Assembly (NCBI GenBank): GCA_015059965.1
Contig: SUZM01000007.1
Span: forward strand, 32,553-96,552
Source: Rikenellaceae bacterium
GTDB taxonomy: Bacteria; Bacteroidota; Bacteroidia; Bacteroidales; Rikenellaceae
Length of the DNA stretch: 64,000 bases
Reading direction: 5' to 3'
Shown one piece after another: positions 43,319 through 52,243 of this stretch. The notes beneath the pieces were generated by a model that saw only the letters and a program-made list of their open reading frames with translations, searched no databases and was not told where the DNA came from. The position numbers were made by a program, and so were the translations under genes. Each line of letters opens with the position of its first letter. The stretch's first letter is position 1.

Positions 43319-45316
43319 ATGTTTGGATTTACCTTAATTGCCTTGGCGGCAGTGGCGGGGGTGATCTTCTCGGTGCCCACGCGCTGGAAGAGCCGCACGG
43401 CGCTGCTGATTGTGGCCGCAGGGGTTCTGCTGCCCGCGGCCAAGGCTGTCGGAGTGCTGCTCGACCCCGCATCGGGTGGAGAGCTGTGGCTGAGCCAAAA
43501 CCCGATCTTCGGGAGCGAAGGGTGCTCGATGGACACCCTCTCGGCCCTCTTCGTGCTGATCATCGCCTTGGGCGGTGTGGCCACCTCGCTCTATGCGTGC
43601 GGCTACCTGAAGCATTATGAGGAGTCGAAATCTTCGGCCCACTTTTCGCTGCACTGCCTGTCGCTGGTGGTGCTCATCTTCTCGATGATGGGGGTTGTGG
43701 TGGCCGACGGCGGTTACACCTTCCTCTTTTATTGGGAGCTGATGACCATCGCCTCGTTCCTGCTGATTCTCTTCGATGCCCAAAAGCCCGAGGTAACACG
43801 CGCCGCGCTGAGCTACCTGGTGATGATGCACATCGGCTTTTTATTCCTCGTCGGAGGCTTCGTAAAACTTTGGATGGAGACCGGATCGGCCGACTTTGCT
43901 GCCCTGGGCCAATACTACCGCGAGGGGCAGATCATCCCGCTGTTTCTGATCTTCCTGGCCGGCTTCGGCATGAAGGCGGGTCTCTTTCCGATGCACGTCT
44001 GGTTGCCGGAGGCACACCCCGCAGCCCCGTCGCACGTCTCGGCCATCATGTCGGGCGTGATGATCAAGACCGGTATCTACGGCCTGCTGCGCATCACAGC
44101 CCCCATCGAAGGCGAAACCCTCTACACCGTGGGGCTGATCCTGCTTGGAGCGGGCATCGTAACGGGTCTGTGGGGGGTGATTCTGGCCGCAACACAAAAC
44201 GATGTGAAGCGCCTGATGGCCTACTCCTCGATTGAGAATATCGGAGTGATCCTGATCGGTCTGGGCATCGCCTCGATCGGCAAATATACGGGCAATGAGG
44301 CCGTCATGCTGTGCGGTCTGTGCGGTGCCCTGCTCCACACGGCCAACCACTCGTTCTTCAAGTCGCTCCTCTTCTTCGGTGCGGGTAACATCTACTCCGA
44401 AATGCACACCACCTCGCTCGACAAACTGGGCGGCGTGGCCAAGAGCATGCCCATGACAGCCACAATCTTCCTCGTGGCCACGGCCGCAATCTGCGCCCTG
44501 CCCCCCTTGAACGGCTTTGTCTCGGAGTGGCTGATGTATGTGGGCCTTTTGAACAACGTCGCCACGGGTGAGGCCGTGGTGGCTGCCGCCTGCGGCCTGA
44601 TCGGTCTGGCCCTGATCGGCGGCGTGGTAGTGCTGGCCTTCACCAAACTCTACGGCACGGTCTTCCTCGGCTCGCCCCGCTCGCATGAGGTGGCTGAGGC
44701 CGCGGAGGTCGATAACTTCCGCATCGCCGCCACAGCCCTGCCCTTGTTGGGGATTCTGGCCGTGGGCCTCTTCCCGCAGGGTGCCGTTCGCGTAGTGGCC
44801 CGCGCCGCGGAGTTCTTCCTCTCCTATAGCGAGCTGAGCAGCAGCCAAATGGCCGAGATGATCTTTTCAGAAACCCTCGGTAAGCTCTCCCTCACGGCCT
44901 GGATACTGGTTGTCGTTATCGCACTGGTCTTCTGGCTCAAGAGTCGCGCACTCAAGCAGCGCACCGTAAGTTCGGGCCCCACCTGGGGCTGCGGATTCAC
45001 AGCCACCAACACCCGCATGGAGTACACCGGAGAGAGCTTCTCCGAGGGGTTGCAGTCCATCGCTCCGTCTCTGACCAAAAACACGGGCGAGGGCGATGCC
45101 GTAACGCACCAGGAGATATTTCCTACGCAGCACACCTTCTCGGTGGGCCATAAGGATAAGATCGACTCGCTGTTTGCCGCCTGGTGGGTGGAGCTCCTGC
45201 GCCGCATCAACGGCTATGTGATGCGCCTGCGCACCGGAAAGATCAACCACTACGTCCTCTTTGCCCTCATCTTCTTCGTGCTGATCTTCCTCATCTCGCT
45301 GTTTAACTGGATCTAA
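43319..45316 (+). CDS. hyfB: HyfB-like antiporter subunit of a hydrogenase-4-related complex
   Basis: Large membrane subunit of 665 residues related to HyfB/NuoL and Mrp antiporters. It has about sixteen hydrophobic segments. The ion-channel motif is well kept: GMKAGLFPMHVWLPEAHPAAPSHVSAIMSG-like sequence near 220, with the conserved lysine and histidine, and a second lysine region NDVKRLMAYSSIENIG near 300. A soluble C-terminal loop with TWGCGF near 565 is usual for HyfB. First gene of a six-gene operon running to 50659; the next starts 15 bases after its stop. Role: ion pumping driven by the redox arm, or the reverse. Confidence 0.9.
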   Translation: MFGFTLIALAAVAGVIFSVPTRWKSRTALLIVAAGVLLPAAKAVGVLLDPASGGELWLSQNPIFGSEGCSMDTLSALFVLIIALGGVATSLYACGYLKHYEESKSSAHFSLHCLSLVVLIFSMMGVVVADGGYTFLFYWELMTIASFLLILFDAQKPEVTRAALSYLVMMHIGFLFLVGGFVKLWMETGSADFAALGQYYREGQIIPLFLIFLAGFGMKAGLFPMHVWLPEAHPAAPSHVSAIMSGVMIKTGIYGLLRITAPIEGETLYTVGLILLGAGIVTGLWGVILAATQNDVKRLMAYSSIENIGVILIGLGIASIGKYTGNEAVMLCGLCGALLHTANHSFFKSLLFFGAGNIYSEMHTTSLDKLGGVAKSMPMTATIFLVATAAICALPPLNGFVSEWLMYVGLLNNVATGEAVVAAACGLIGLALIGGVVVLAFTKLYGTVFLGSPRSHEVAEAAEVDNFRIAATALPLLGILAVGLFPQGAVRVVARAAEFFLSYSELSSSQMAEMIFSETLGKLSLTAWILVVVIALVFWLKSRALKQRTVSSGPTWGCGFTATNTRMEYTGESFSEGLQSIAPSLTKNTGEGDAVTHQEIFPTQHTFSVGHKDKIDSLFAAWWVELLRRINGYVMRLRTGKINHYVLFALIFFVLIFLISLFNWI

Positions 45317-45331
45317 AATCGGATAATCAAG

Positions 45332-46246
45332 ATGCTACAGATACTCAACTTCATTCTGCTGCTGCTGGTTGCCGTCTCGATTCCGGGCGTGATCAACCGC
45401 ACCCGCGCACGCCTGGCCGGACGCCTCGGCATCCGTTTCACGCAGCACCTGCGCAACGTCGGCGTTCTGCTGCGCAAGGGGGCAGTCTACTCCCCCACCA
45501 CCACCGCCCTCTTCCGCCTCACTCCGGCCTGCTACTTCGGTTCGGCCCTGGTGGCCCTGCTCTTCATCCCGGTGGGCGATCTCCACGCTCCGCTCGCCTT
45601 TAAGGGGGATCTGATCTGCTTCGCCTACACGCTCGCCATCGGCCGCTTCTTCCTGATTCTGGCCGCCCTGGATACGGGCAGCTCCTTCGAGGGTATGGGT
45701 GCCAGCCGCGAGGCCCTCTACGGCGCTCTGGTCGAACCTGCCCTGATGCTGCTGTTCGGCACCCTGGCCCTGCTGTTCGGCTACACCTCGTTTGACGACA
45801 TCTTCTCGGCCGCCCGCCATTTCGATGTGCAGCTCACGATCATCCTCCTGCTGATGGCCTACCTCTTCGTGCGCCTGCTCTTTGTCGAGGCGGGACGTGT
45901 TCCGGTCGATGACCCCCGCACCCACCTCGAGCTGACGATGATCCACGAGGTGATGTGCTTAGACTACTGCGGTGTGGACCTCGCCCTGATCCAGATGGGC
46001 GGCTGGCTCAAGAGTGCCGCCTTTGCCGTGGTGGCCGCCAATGCCGTGGCCATGCCTTTAGGCTACCACTGGTGGGTCGTTACCCCCCTGGCCGTTCTGC
46101 TCGCCGCACTGCCCATCGGCGTGGTCGAGTCCTCGCAGGCCCGTAACAAGCTCTCACGCAACACCACCTTCATCCTCACGATCGTGGCCATGGCCGCCAT
46201 TGTATTCTTCATGGGTTACTTGATACAGCAAAACATCCAAATCTAA
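45332..46246 (+). CDS. hyfC: HyfC-like (NuoH-type) membrane subunit
   Basis: Membrane subunit of 304 residues that links the redox arm to the ion pumps, related to HyfC and complex I NuoH. Eight hydrophobic segments. The family loop GSSFEGMGASREAL near residue 116 and the acidic EAGRVPVDDPRTHLELTMIHE near 190 are kept. Its stop overlaps the start of the next gene (TAATG), so translation is coupled. Confidence 0.9.
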   Translation: MLQILNFILLLLVAVSIPGVINRTRARLAGRLGIRFTQHLRNVGVLLRKGAVYSPTTTALFRLTPACYFGSALVALLFIPVGDLHAPLAFKGDLICFAYTLAIGRFFLILAALDTGSSFEGMGASREALYGALVEPALMLLFGTLALLFGYTSFDDIFSAARHFDVQLTIILLLMAYLFVRLLFVEAGRVPVDDPRTHLELTMIHEVMCLDYCGVDLALIQMGGWLKSAAFAVVAANAVAMPLGYHWWVVTPLAVLLAALPIGVVESSQARNKLSRNTTFILTIVAMAAIVFFMGYLIQQNIQI

Positions 46247-46881
46247 TGACACTCTCTCTGATCATACTCTATGTACTGACGCTCATCTACTTGGCAACAA
46301 CCGAGCGTTTCCGTAATGCCGCAACCATCATGTCGCTGCAGGGGTGGATTCTGATGGCCATTGCCATCGTGCGACTCCACACGCTGAATTGGGCAGAGCT
46401 GGCATTTATCATCGCCGAGACCGCCCTCTTCAAGGGCATCATCGTGCCGGCAATTCTCTTCTCGGTCATCCGCCGCACGAAGATCAACCGCATCAAGGCC
46501 TCGGGCTCCTCGCAGTTCCACTCGCTGCTCCTCTCGCTGGTGGCCCTCACGGCGAGTGTCTCGCTCACCTACTTCATGGCCGACAGCGCCTCGCAGGTCA
46601 ATGTGGTCTTCTTCTGCGTGGCCCTCTACTCGCTCCTGAGCGGTCTGGTGCTCATTGTATTGCGCACGCGCATCTTCTCACACCTGGTCGGATTCCTTGT
46701 GATCGAGAACGGAGTCTTCCTCTTCTCGACGGCCATCGGCGTGGAGATGCCCCACCTGATCAACATCGGCATCATGCTCGACATTCTGATCTCGATCCTC
46801 ATGCTCGGCATCTTCCTTACGAAGATCGACGACAAGCTCCATTCGGACGACACGGACAGCCTCACCCATGTAAAAGACTAA
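46246..46881 (+). CDS. hyfE: HyfE-like membrane subunit
   Basis: Small membrane subunit of 211 residues related to HyfE, with an NuoK-like helical core. Six or so hydrophobic segments are visible; IENGVFLFSTAIG near 150 includes a membrane glutamate typical of NuoK-like proteins. The start overlaps the hyfC stop. A short acidic tail ends the protein. Confidence 0.87.
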   Translation: MTLSLIILYVLTLIYLATTERFRNAATIMSLQGWILMAIAIVRLHTLNWAELAFIIAETALFKGIIVPAILFSVIRRTKINRIKASGSSQFHSLLLSLVALTASVSLTYFMADSASQVNVVFFCVALYSLLSGLVLIVLRTRIFSHLVGFLVIENGVFLFSTAIGVEMPHLINIGIMLDILISILMLGIFLTKIDDKLHSDDTDSLTHVKD

Positions 46882-46887
46882 AACGCC

Positions 46888-48288
46888 ATGCTCTACTACT
46901 TTATCCTCTCCATTCTGATCGCGGGCCTTACGTTTGCGGCCCGCAACAAGAAGACCGTGGCCCTGGTGGGCTGTGGATTCTTTGTGGTGCAGTTTGCCCT
47001 GGCCGCTGCCCTCATCCGGGGTGGCTGGAGCAACGACACACAGCTCCGTTTCTTTACCTTCGATCCTCTGGGAATCCTCTTCTACCTGCTTTTGACGCTG
47101 GTCGGTCTCTTTGTCTTTGTCCACTCGAAGGCCTATCTGAAAGAGAACAGCCTGAAAGAATATCGCCTCTACTTCGCCCTGCTGATGCTGCTCCAAACGG
47201 CCATCACGGGGGTATACTTCGCGAACAACATCGCCGTAACGTGGATCTTTCTGGAGGCCACCACGCTCTGCGCCGCCGGTATCATCTACCACCGCCGTGA
47301 GGAGCACGCCTTGGAGGCGACCTGGAAATATGTCTTCGTCTGCTCGACGGGTATTGCGATGGCCTACCTCGGTATCCTGCTCCTCTGCTCCGTGGCCGAG
47401 GGGGGATCACTCGAGTACACGGCCCTGGCAACGCGACTGGCAACGGGCAATCCCCTCTTCCTGAAGATCGCCTTCCTGCTGGTGCTGAGCGGCTACAGCT
47501 GTAAGATGGAGATCTTCCCCCTCTATACGATCGGTATCGATGCCAACTTCGCCGCCCCCTCACCCGCCTCGGCCCTGATCTCGACTGGTCTGGTCAATGC
47601 CGGTTTTCTAGCCATCTTCCGCATCTATCAGCTCATGGCCCAGACCGCGATCTTCCCGTGGGTTAAGTCGGTGCTGCTGATCGTCGGCGTATTGTCGCTC
47701 GCCATCGGAGCCCTGTTCCTCAGGCGCACGAACAACTACAAGCGCTTCTTAAGCTACTCGACGGTCGAGAACATGGGCATTGTCGCCATCGGCCTCGGCA
47801 TTGGCGGTGCAGCCGTCTGGGCAGCCCTGTTCCATGTGGTCTGCCACACGCTCATCAAGAGTTCGCTGTTCCTGCAGCTGGCCGTTGCACGCCAGGTCTA
47901 TGAGAGCTACCGCATCAACCGTCTGGGCGACTACATGGCCGTCAATAAGGTGGGAGCGCTGGGCATGCTCTTGGGTACGGTGGTTGTTTTGGCCTTCCCG
48001 CCCTCGCCCCTCTTCCTCTCGGAGGTGATGATCTTCAAGTCGATCTTCACCTCGGGTCGCTGGTGGCTGGCCGTCGTGATGCTCATCCTGCTCTGCATCG
48101 TGATCTACTCGATCGCCGCCCGCATCATTAAGCTCTGCTACCAACCCAATCAGGAGAGGCTCCACCCCTCGAGTGTCGATCGCGCCCTGTCGTGGTCGGC
48201 CTGGCTGCTGCTCGCCTTAGCCATGGTGCTGGGCATGTGGCAACCCGAGATCCTGAGCCAAACCCTTAGCCAAATAGCCACCTTCTAA
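46888..48288 (+). CDS. hyfF: HyfF-like antiporter subunit with altered channel motif
   Basis: Second antiporter-like subunit, 466 residues, related to HyfF/NuoN. About fourteen membrane segments. Conserved residues include the glutamate in TWIFLEATTLCAAG near 118 and the lysine in GYSCKMEIFPLY near 205. The usual H-x-W-L-P-D-A-H after this lysine is replaced by YTIGIDANF, so the histidine and tryptophan are gone while the following APSPASALIS is kept. RTNNYKRFLSYSTVENMG near 277 is normal. Starts six bases after hyfE and is followed by the large redox subunit 14 bases on. Confidence 0.86.
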   Translation: MLYYFILSILIAGLTFAARNKKTVALVGCGFFVVQFALAAALIRGGWSNDTQLRFFTFDPLGILFYLLLTLVGLFVFVHSKAYLKENSLKEYRLYFALLMLLQTAITGVYFANNIAVTWIFLEATTLCAAGIIYHRREEHALEATWKYVFVCSTGIAMAYLGILLLCSVAEGGSLEYTALATRLATGNPLFLKIAFLLVLSGYSCKMEIFPLYTIGIDANFAAPSPASALISTGLVNAGFLAIFRIYQLMAQTAIFPWVKSVLLIVGVLSLAIGALFLRRTNNYKRFLSYSTVENMGIVAIGLGIGGAAVWAALFHVVCHTLIKSSLFLQLAVARQVYESYRINRLGDYMAVNKVGALGMLLGTVVVLAFPPSPLFLSEVMIFKSIFTSGRWWLAVVMLILLCIVIYSIAARIIKLCYQPNQERLHPSSVDRALSWSAWLLLALAMVLGMWQPEILSQTLSQIATF

Positions 48289-48302
48289 AACCGAGAACCG
48301 AG

Positions 48303-49826
48303 ATGAAATACCATATTACAACCAATCAGGCCGCCTCGGTCGCGCTGAGCGATATTCCGGTGGTGGACTATGCCGAATTCTACCACGATGTGGACGAAAA
48401 ACTCCGCAACGACGAGGTGCATATCGGCCACTACTTCGCCCACCCCGAAAAGGGGGAGCAGCTGCGCATGATCTGCCTGCTGCTCAACGATAAGACGGGA
48501 CAGATCCTCATCACCTCCTATGTGGTGGCCTACTACGACGAGTGCGAGCTGCCCTCGCTGACGGCCCGCCATGCCGAGGTACACCCCTTCGAGCGCGAGA
48601 TCACGGAGCGCTACGGCATCCGCTTCTCGGATATGCCCTGGGCGAAGCCCCTGCGCTTCCCGTTCGACCGTTTCGACAAGCGCAGCTCGATGGACAACTA
48701 CCCCTTCTACACCATGGAGGGTTCGACCCTGCACGAGGTAAATGTGGGTCCGATCCATGCCGGCATCATCGAGCCCGGAGCCTTCCGCTTCATCTGCAAC
48801 GGCGAGCGGGTGCTGCACCTCGAGATCGCCCTCGGATACCAGCATCGCGGCGTGGAGCACGCCTTCACTGCGACCCGCAACCGCCTGCGCCAGATGCTCC
48901 TCTCGGAGAGCATCGCCGGCGACAGCGCCATTGCCCACTCCACGGCCTTTGCCGAGGCCCTCGAAAAGCTCGCCACCACCCCACAACCGAAGAGTAAAAA
49001 TCTGGAGATCGAACGGGTCGTTGCCCTCGAGTTGGAGCGCATGGCCATGCAGATCGCCGACACGGGAGCCCTCTCGATGGATATCGGCTATCAGCTCGGT
49101 CAGGTGGCCTGCGAGGCCCTGCGTACCGTGGTGATCAACACCACGCAGGCTTGGTGCGGCAACCGCTTCGGCAAGGGGCTGATTCGCCCCGCGGGAACGA
49201 ATTTCCCGCTCACGGAGAAGAAGGTAGCCCTGATTCTTAACCATGTGGCCGACGTGCGCCGTCGCTACCATGAGGTGGCCGAGGACCTGAAATCCTCACC
49301 CACAATCCTGGCCCGTTTCGAGCAGTGCGGCATCGTGCAGCGCGAAGATATGGTACGCATCGGCGGTGTGGGTCAGGCAGCCCGTGCCGGAGGGCTCGAG
49401 CGCGACCTCAGAACCACACACCCCTGGGGTGCCTATCGCACGGAGATTCGCCACGAACGGATCATCGAGCAGGCGGGCGATGTGATGGCACGTCTTTTGG
49501 TTCGCTGCCGCGAGGTGCTGCAGTCGGCCGACTACATCAAGCAGTTGCTCACGAACTTCAAGCCCGAAGCCCAATCGCCGAAGCCCGACTTCGCCCTGAA
49601 GCTGAAGGCCGAATCGCTGAGCTTCGGTCTGGTGGAGGGATGGCGCGGCGAGACCTGCCATGTGGTGATCACCGACAGCGAAGGGGAGATTGCCGCCTGC
49701 CGCATCAAGGATCCGAGCCTGCACAACTGGCTGGGACTGGCCCTGGCCGTGCGCGGCGAGGGGATCTCCGACTTCCCGATCTGCAACAAGAGTTTCAACC
49801 TCTCCTACTGCGGACACGACCTCTAA
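48303..49826 (+). CDS. Ni-Fe-hydrogenase-like large subunit lacking Ni-Fe ligands
   Basis: Protein of 507 residues with a NuoC-like N-terminal domain (to about 130) fused to a NuoD/HyfG-like domain starting at GPIHAGIIEPGAFRF near 155. In true hydrogenases the Ni-Fe site is bound by two CxxC pairs. Here the first pair (RICGxC) reads SIAGDS, with Ala205 and Ser208 at the ligand positions. The second (DPCxxC) reads DPSLHN, with Ser472 and Asn475. The rest of the fold is well kept, including HRGVEHAF and GPNP-like DFPICNKSFNLSY. This is the pattern of energy-converting hydrogenase-related (Ehr) complexes, which cannot make or use H2 in the normal way. hyfG is the nearest named relative. Confidence 0.85.
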   Translation: MKYHITTNQAASVALSDIPVVDYAEFYHDVDEKLRNDEVHIGHYFAHPEKGEQLRMICLLLNDKTGQILITSYVVAYYDECELPSLTARHAEVHPFEREITERYGIRFSDMPWAKPLRFPFDRFDKRSSMDNYPFYTMEGSTLHEVNVGPIHAGIIEPGAFRFICNGERVLHLEIALGYQHRGVEHAFTATRNRLRQMLLSESIAGDSAIAHSTAFAEALEKLATTPQPKSKNLEIERVVALELERMAMQIADTGALSMDIGYQLGQVACEALRTVVINTTQAWCGNRFGKGLIRPAGTNFPLTEKKVALILNHVADVRRRYHEVAEDLKSSPTILARFEQCGIVQREDMVRIGGVGQAARAGGLERDLRTTHPWGAYRTEIRHERIIEQAGDVMARLLVRCREVLQSADYIKQLLTNFKPEAQSPKPDFALKLKAESLSFGLVEGWRGETCHVVITDSEGEIAACRIKDPSLHNWLGLALAVRGEGISDFPICNKSFNLSYCGHDL

Positions 49827-49894
49827 AAGGCAAGGCAAAGGGAGCCCATATAACCCCAATTGAGATAAATTAGCACCGATAGAAAAGAATAGAG

Positions 49895-50659
49895 ATGATA
49901 CTGCCGAAATTACGCGTATTGAAGAGCCATGGCTCGCAATATATTCCCGACTTGAATGCGGTGGAGCTCACCGAGGAGTTCCGCGGCCGTCCCGAACTCC
50001 GTGAGGGGGGCGACGCCGAGGCCCTGCAGGCTGCAGCCGACCTCTGCCCCACGGGGGCCATTACCACCGCCCCCTTTACGCTCGACTTGGGTCGCTGCCT
50101 CTTCTGCGGCGAGTGTGCCCGTCGCGCCCCCCAAAGCATCCGCTTTACGAACGACTACCACATCGCCTCGCCCACACGCGAGGGGCTTGTCGTGCGCCCG
50201 GGTCAGCAGGCGATCCCCTTCGACGAGAAGGCCATCCGCCCCGAGGTACGCAAATACTTCAAGGAGGCCCTGAAGCTGCGCGAGGTCTGCGCCGGAGGTG
50301 ATGCCTCGGTCGAGATGGAGCTCAACGCCTCGGGCAACGTGAACTTTGACTTCGGCCGTTTCGGCGTGGAGTTCACCGCCTCGCCCCGCCATGCCGATGG
50401 CACGGTGATCACAGGCCCCATTTCGCAGAACATGGCCGAGGCCCTGGATATCAGCCACGCCGCCGTGGCCGAACCCAAGGTGCTGATGGTCTGCGGTTCG
50501 GAGGCCATTTCGGGCGGTCTGTTTGCCGAGAGCCGCGCTGTGGAGCGCTCCTTTTTGGAGAGACACCACGTCGATCTCTGGATCCCCGGCACCCCGACCC
50601 ACCCGATGACCTTCATCGATGGCGTAATGAACCTCCTGGGACGTAAAAAGAGAGCGTAA
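49895..50659 (+). CDS. HyfI/NuoB-like small subunit fused to a one-cluster ferredoxin domain
   Basis: Protein of 254 residues: a ferredoxin-like part (to about 95) and a NuoB/HyfI-like domain. In relatives the proximal [4Fe-4S] cluster is held by four cysteines; here these positions are Asp136 and Val139 (REVCAGGDASVE for REVDAGSCNGCE), Glu203 (GSEAISGG for GxCAISGG) and Thr233 (IPGTPTHP for IPGCPPRP). In the ferredoxin part C51 (LCPTGAI) and C68, C71, C74 (CLFCGEC) remain, while the partner cysteines, including the one at Ala78, are missing. By ferredoxin topology the four left form exactly one cluster. Last gene of the complex operon. Confidence 0.83.
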   Translation: MILPKLRVLKSHGSQYIPDLNAVELTEEFRGRPELREGGDAEALQAAADLCPTGAITTAPFTLDLGRCLFCGECARRAPQSIRFTNDYHIASPTREGLVVRPGQQAIPFDEKAIRPEVRKYFKEALKLREVCAGGDASVEMELNASGNVNFDFGRFGVEFTASPRHADGTVITGPISQNMAEALDISHAAVAEPKVLMVCGSEAISGGLFAESRAVERSFLERHHVDLWIPGTPTHPMTFIDGVMNLLGRKKRA

Positions 50660-50727
50660 ACGGGATTTCAAAATTCAAAAGGTAATTATATATCATTTTA
50701 CACCAAGGTATAAAATGACCACTTTTT

Positions 50728-50812
50728 CAGCCGTCAGGCTGACTAAGTCCCCTGCCCGAGGCGGGGGATTTAGGAGGTGGGTCAGCATTTATAAACACGG
50801 CGGAACGCCGTG
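50728..50812. repeat. Cluster of three hairpins after the hydrogenase-like operon
   Basis: CAGCC/GGCTG, then a large hairpin closed by GCTGAC/GTCAGC with inner CTAAGTCCCC/GGGGGATTTAG, then CACGGCG/CGCCGTG with a GAA loop. The first and second share the GGCTG arm and so compete. It may be a small mobile hairpin element or a 3' UTR structure. Confidence 0.6.
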
Positions 50813-50880
50813 AGTAAAAAAAGTGTGCAAAGTGAATTTCGATCCCTATTGTGTAATCTTGCATATAAGCACCATTCAAA

Positions 50881-50941
50881 ATTGTTCCCTTGTCTCAGAA
50901 TATATTACCAATCAAATATTCTGGTGTGCAAGCCCAATAAT
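50881..50941. repeat. Dispersed structured repeat, copy 2
   Basis: Matches 2331-2390. The inner stem AGAATAT/ATATTCT keeps pairing with different bases from copy 1. Again it lies after one operon and just before a membrane transporter gene. Confidence 0.6.
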
Positions 50942-50942
50942 T

Positions 50943-50970
50943 GTGAATGGGAAATCGCTAATCGTGAATT
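50943..50970. repeat. Heptamer run before the chromate transporter gene
   Basis: GTGAATG, GGAAATC, GCTAATC, GTGAATT in register, ending three bases before the ATG. Confidence 0.5.
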
Positions 50971-50973
50971 GAT

Positions 50974-51513
50974 ATGCTCTTGCGCCTCTTTCTCTCGTTT
51001 TTGAAGATCGGAGCCTTCACCTTTGGTGGCGGCTATGCGATGATTCCCCTGATCGAGCGGGAGGTGATCGAGCGCAAGAAGTGGATCGCCCGCGAGGAGT
51101 TTCTGGACCTGCTGACGCTGGCACAGTCGGCCCCGGGCCCCATCTCGCTCAACACAGCGGTCTTCGTGGGCTACAAGCTTTGCGGCTACAGCGGGGCCCT
51201 GGCCGCCATCCTGGGGACCATACTCCCCTCGTTCACGATCATCCTGATGATCGCCCTCTTCTTCCGCGAGGTGCGCCACAATGTGTGGGTCGATGCCGCC
51301 TTTCGGGGGATGCGCCCCGCCGTGGTGGCGCTGATCGTCTATCCGGTGGTGAAGCTGGCACGGGGGATGCACCTCGCCATGCTGCTCGTCATTATCGGTT
51401 CAGCCTTGGCGATCTGGTACCTGGGTTGGTCGCCCGTGCTGCTCCTGGCCCTGGGAGGTGTGGGAGGCATCTGCTGGGAGCTTATCCAAATTCGGAAAGG
51501 AGGCGTGAGATGA
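50974..51513 (+). CDS. Chromate transporter family protein, short form (first)
   Basis: Membrane protein of 179 residues equal to one half of a ChrA transporter. It has the family motif FTFGGGYAMIPLIEREV near residue 16 and SAPGPISLNTAVFVGYK near 52. Short CHR proteins work as pairs; the second half follows with a four-base ATGA overlap. Family members export chromate; the natural substrate in a gut anaerobe may be another oxyanion. Confidence 0.9.
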   Translation: MLLRLFLSFLKIGAFTFGGGYAMIPLIEREVIERKKWIAREEFLDLLTLAQSAPGPISLNTAVFVGYKLCGYSGALAAILGTILPSFTIILMIALFFREVRHNVWVDAAFRGMRPAVVALIVYPVVKLARGMHLAMLLVIIGSALAIWYLGWSPVLLLALGGVGGICWELIQIRKGGVR

Positions 51514-52082
51514 TCTTCTGGCAACTCTTCATCAGCTACCTGAAGATCGGATTCTTCGGGTTCGGAGGCGGCTATGCCATGCTCTCACTCATTCAGCATG
51601 AGGTGGTGGTGCGCCACGAGTGGATGACAGGAGCCGAGTTCGCCGATATTGTCGCCGTGTCGCAGATCACCCCCGGGCCGATTGCCATCAACTCGGCCAC
51701 CTATGTCGGCTATACGGTGGGGGTGCAGTATGGTGGCGCGGGCTGGGGTATCCTGGGCTCGCTGATCGCCACCTTTGCCGTCTGCCTGCCCGCCCTAAGC
51801 CTGATGATCCTCGTCACACGCTTCTTCCTCCGACTAAGGCACAACCCCTGGGTCGAGGGGGCTATGCGCGGCATGCGCCCCGTGGTGATCGGCATGATCG
51901 CATCAGCGGCTCTGCTGCTGATCTTCCCCCACTCGACCGACCCTGCGGAGCAGAACTTCACCGACCTGTGGAGCTGGATCCTCTTTGCTGGGGTCTTTGT
52001 CGGATCGCTCAAAAAGGTGAATCCCATTCTGCTGATCCTTCTCGCAGCGGGTGCCGGCATACTGCTCTACGGTCCTCTGTAA
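51510..52082 (+). CDS. Chromate transporter family protein, short form (second)
   Basis: Partner of the preceding gene, 190 residues, with FFGFGGGYAMLSLIQHEVV near residue 14 and QITPGPIAINSATYVGY near 52. The start overlaps the stop of the first (ATGA), and a strong GGAAAGGAGG site, unusual in this genome, lies just upstream, pointing to efficient coupled translation. It likely forms a heterodimer with inverted topology with its neighbour. Confidence 0.9.
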   Translation: MIFWQLFISYLKIGFFGFGGGYAMLSLIQHEVVVRHEWMTGAEFADIVAVSQITPGPIAINSATYVGYTVGVQYGGAGWGILGSLIATFAVCLPALSLMILVTRFFLRLRHNPWVEGAMRGMRPVVIGMIASAALLLIFPHSTDPAEQNFTDLWSWILFAGVFVGSLKKVNPILLILLAAGAGILLYGPL

Positions 52083-52169
52083 CCGGCTCAAGGAGGGGGC
52101 TACTCAAAGGGTGGGGGCAATTCTAAAGGCCCCTGCAGAGGATGAAATTCCGCTTATCATCGTACCACA

Positions 52170-52208
52170 AAACGGGTGTGCCCAAGTGATTTTTGGACAC
52201 ACCCGTTT
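52170..52208. terminator. Bidirectional terminator between the chromate transporter and ribH
   Basis: AAACGGGTGTG pairs with CACACCCGTTT, with an inner CCA/TGG, in the convergent spacer. Confidence 0.75.
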
Positions 52209-52243
52209 GCTCTTCCGTCGGGGCTCTCCGAGCCCGGGGCGGA

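Noticed and set aside
48303..49826. Active Ni-Fe hydrogenase
   Set aside because: All four cysteine ligands of the Ni-Fe centre are replaced at aligned positions.
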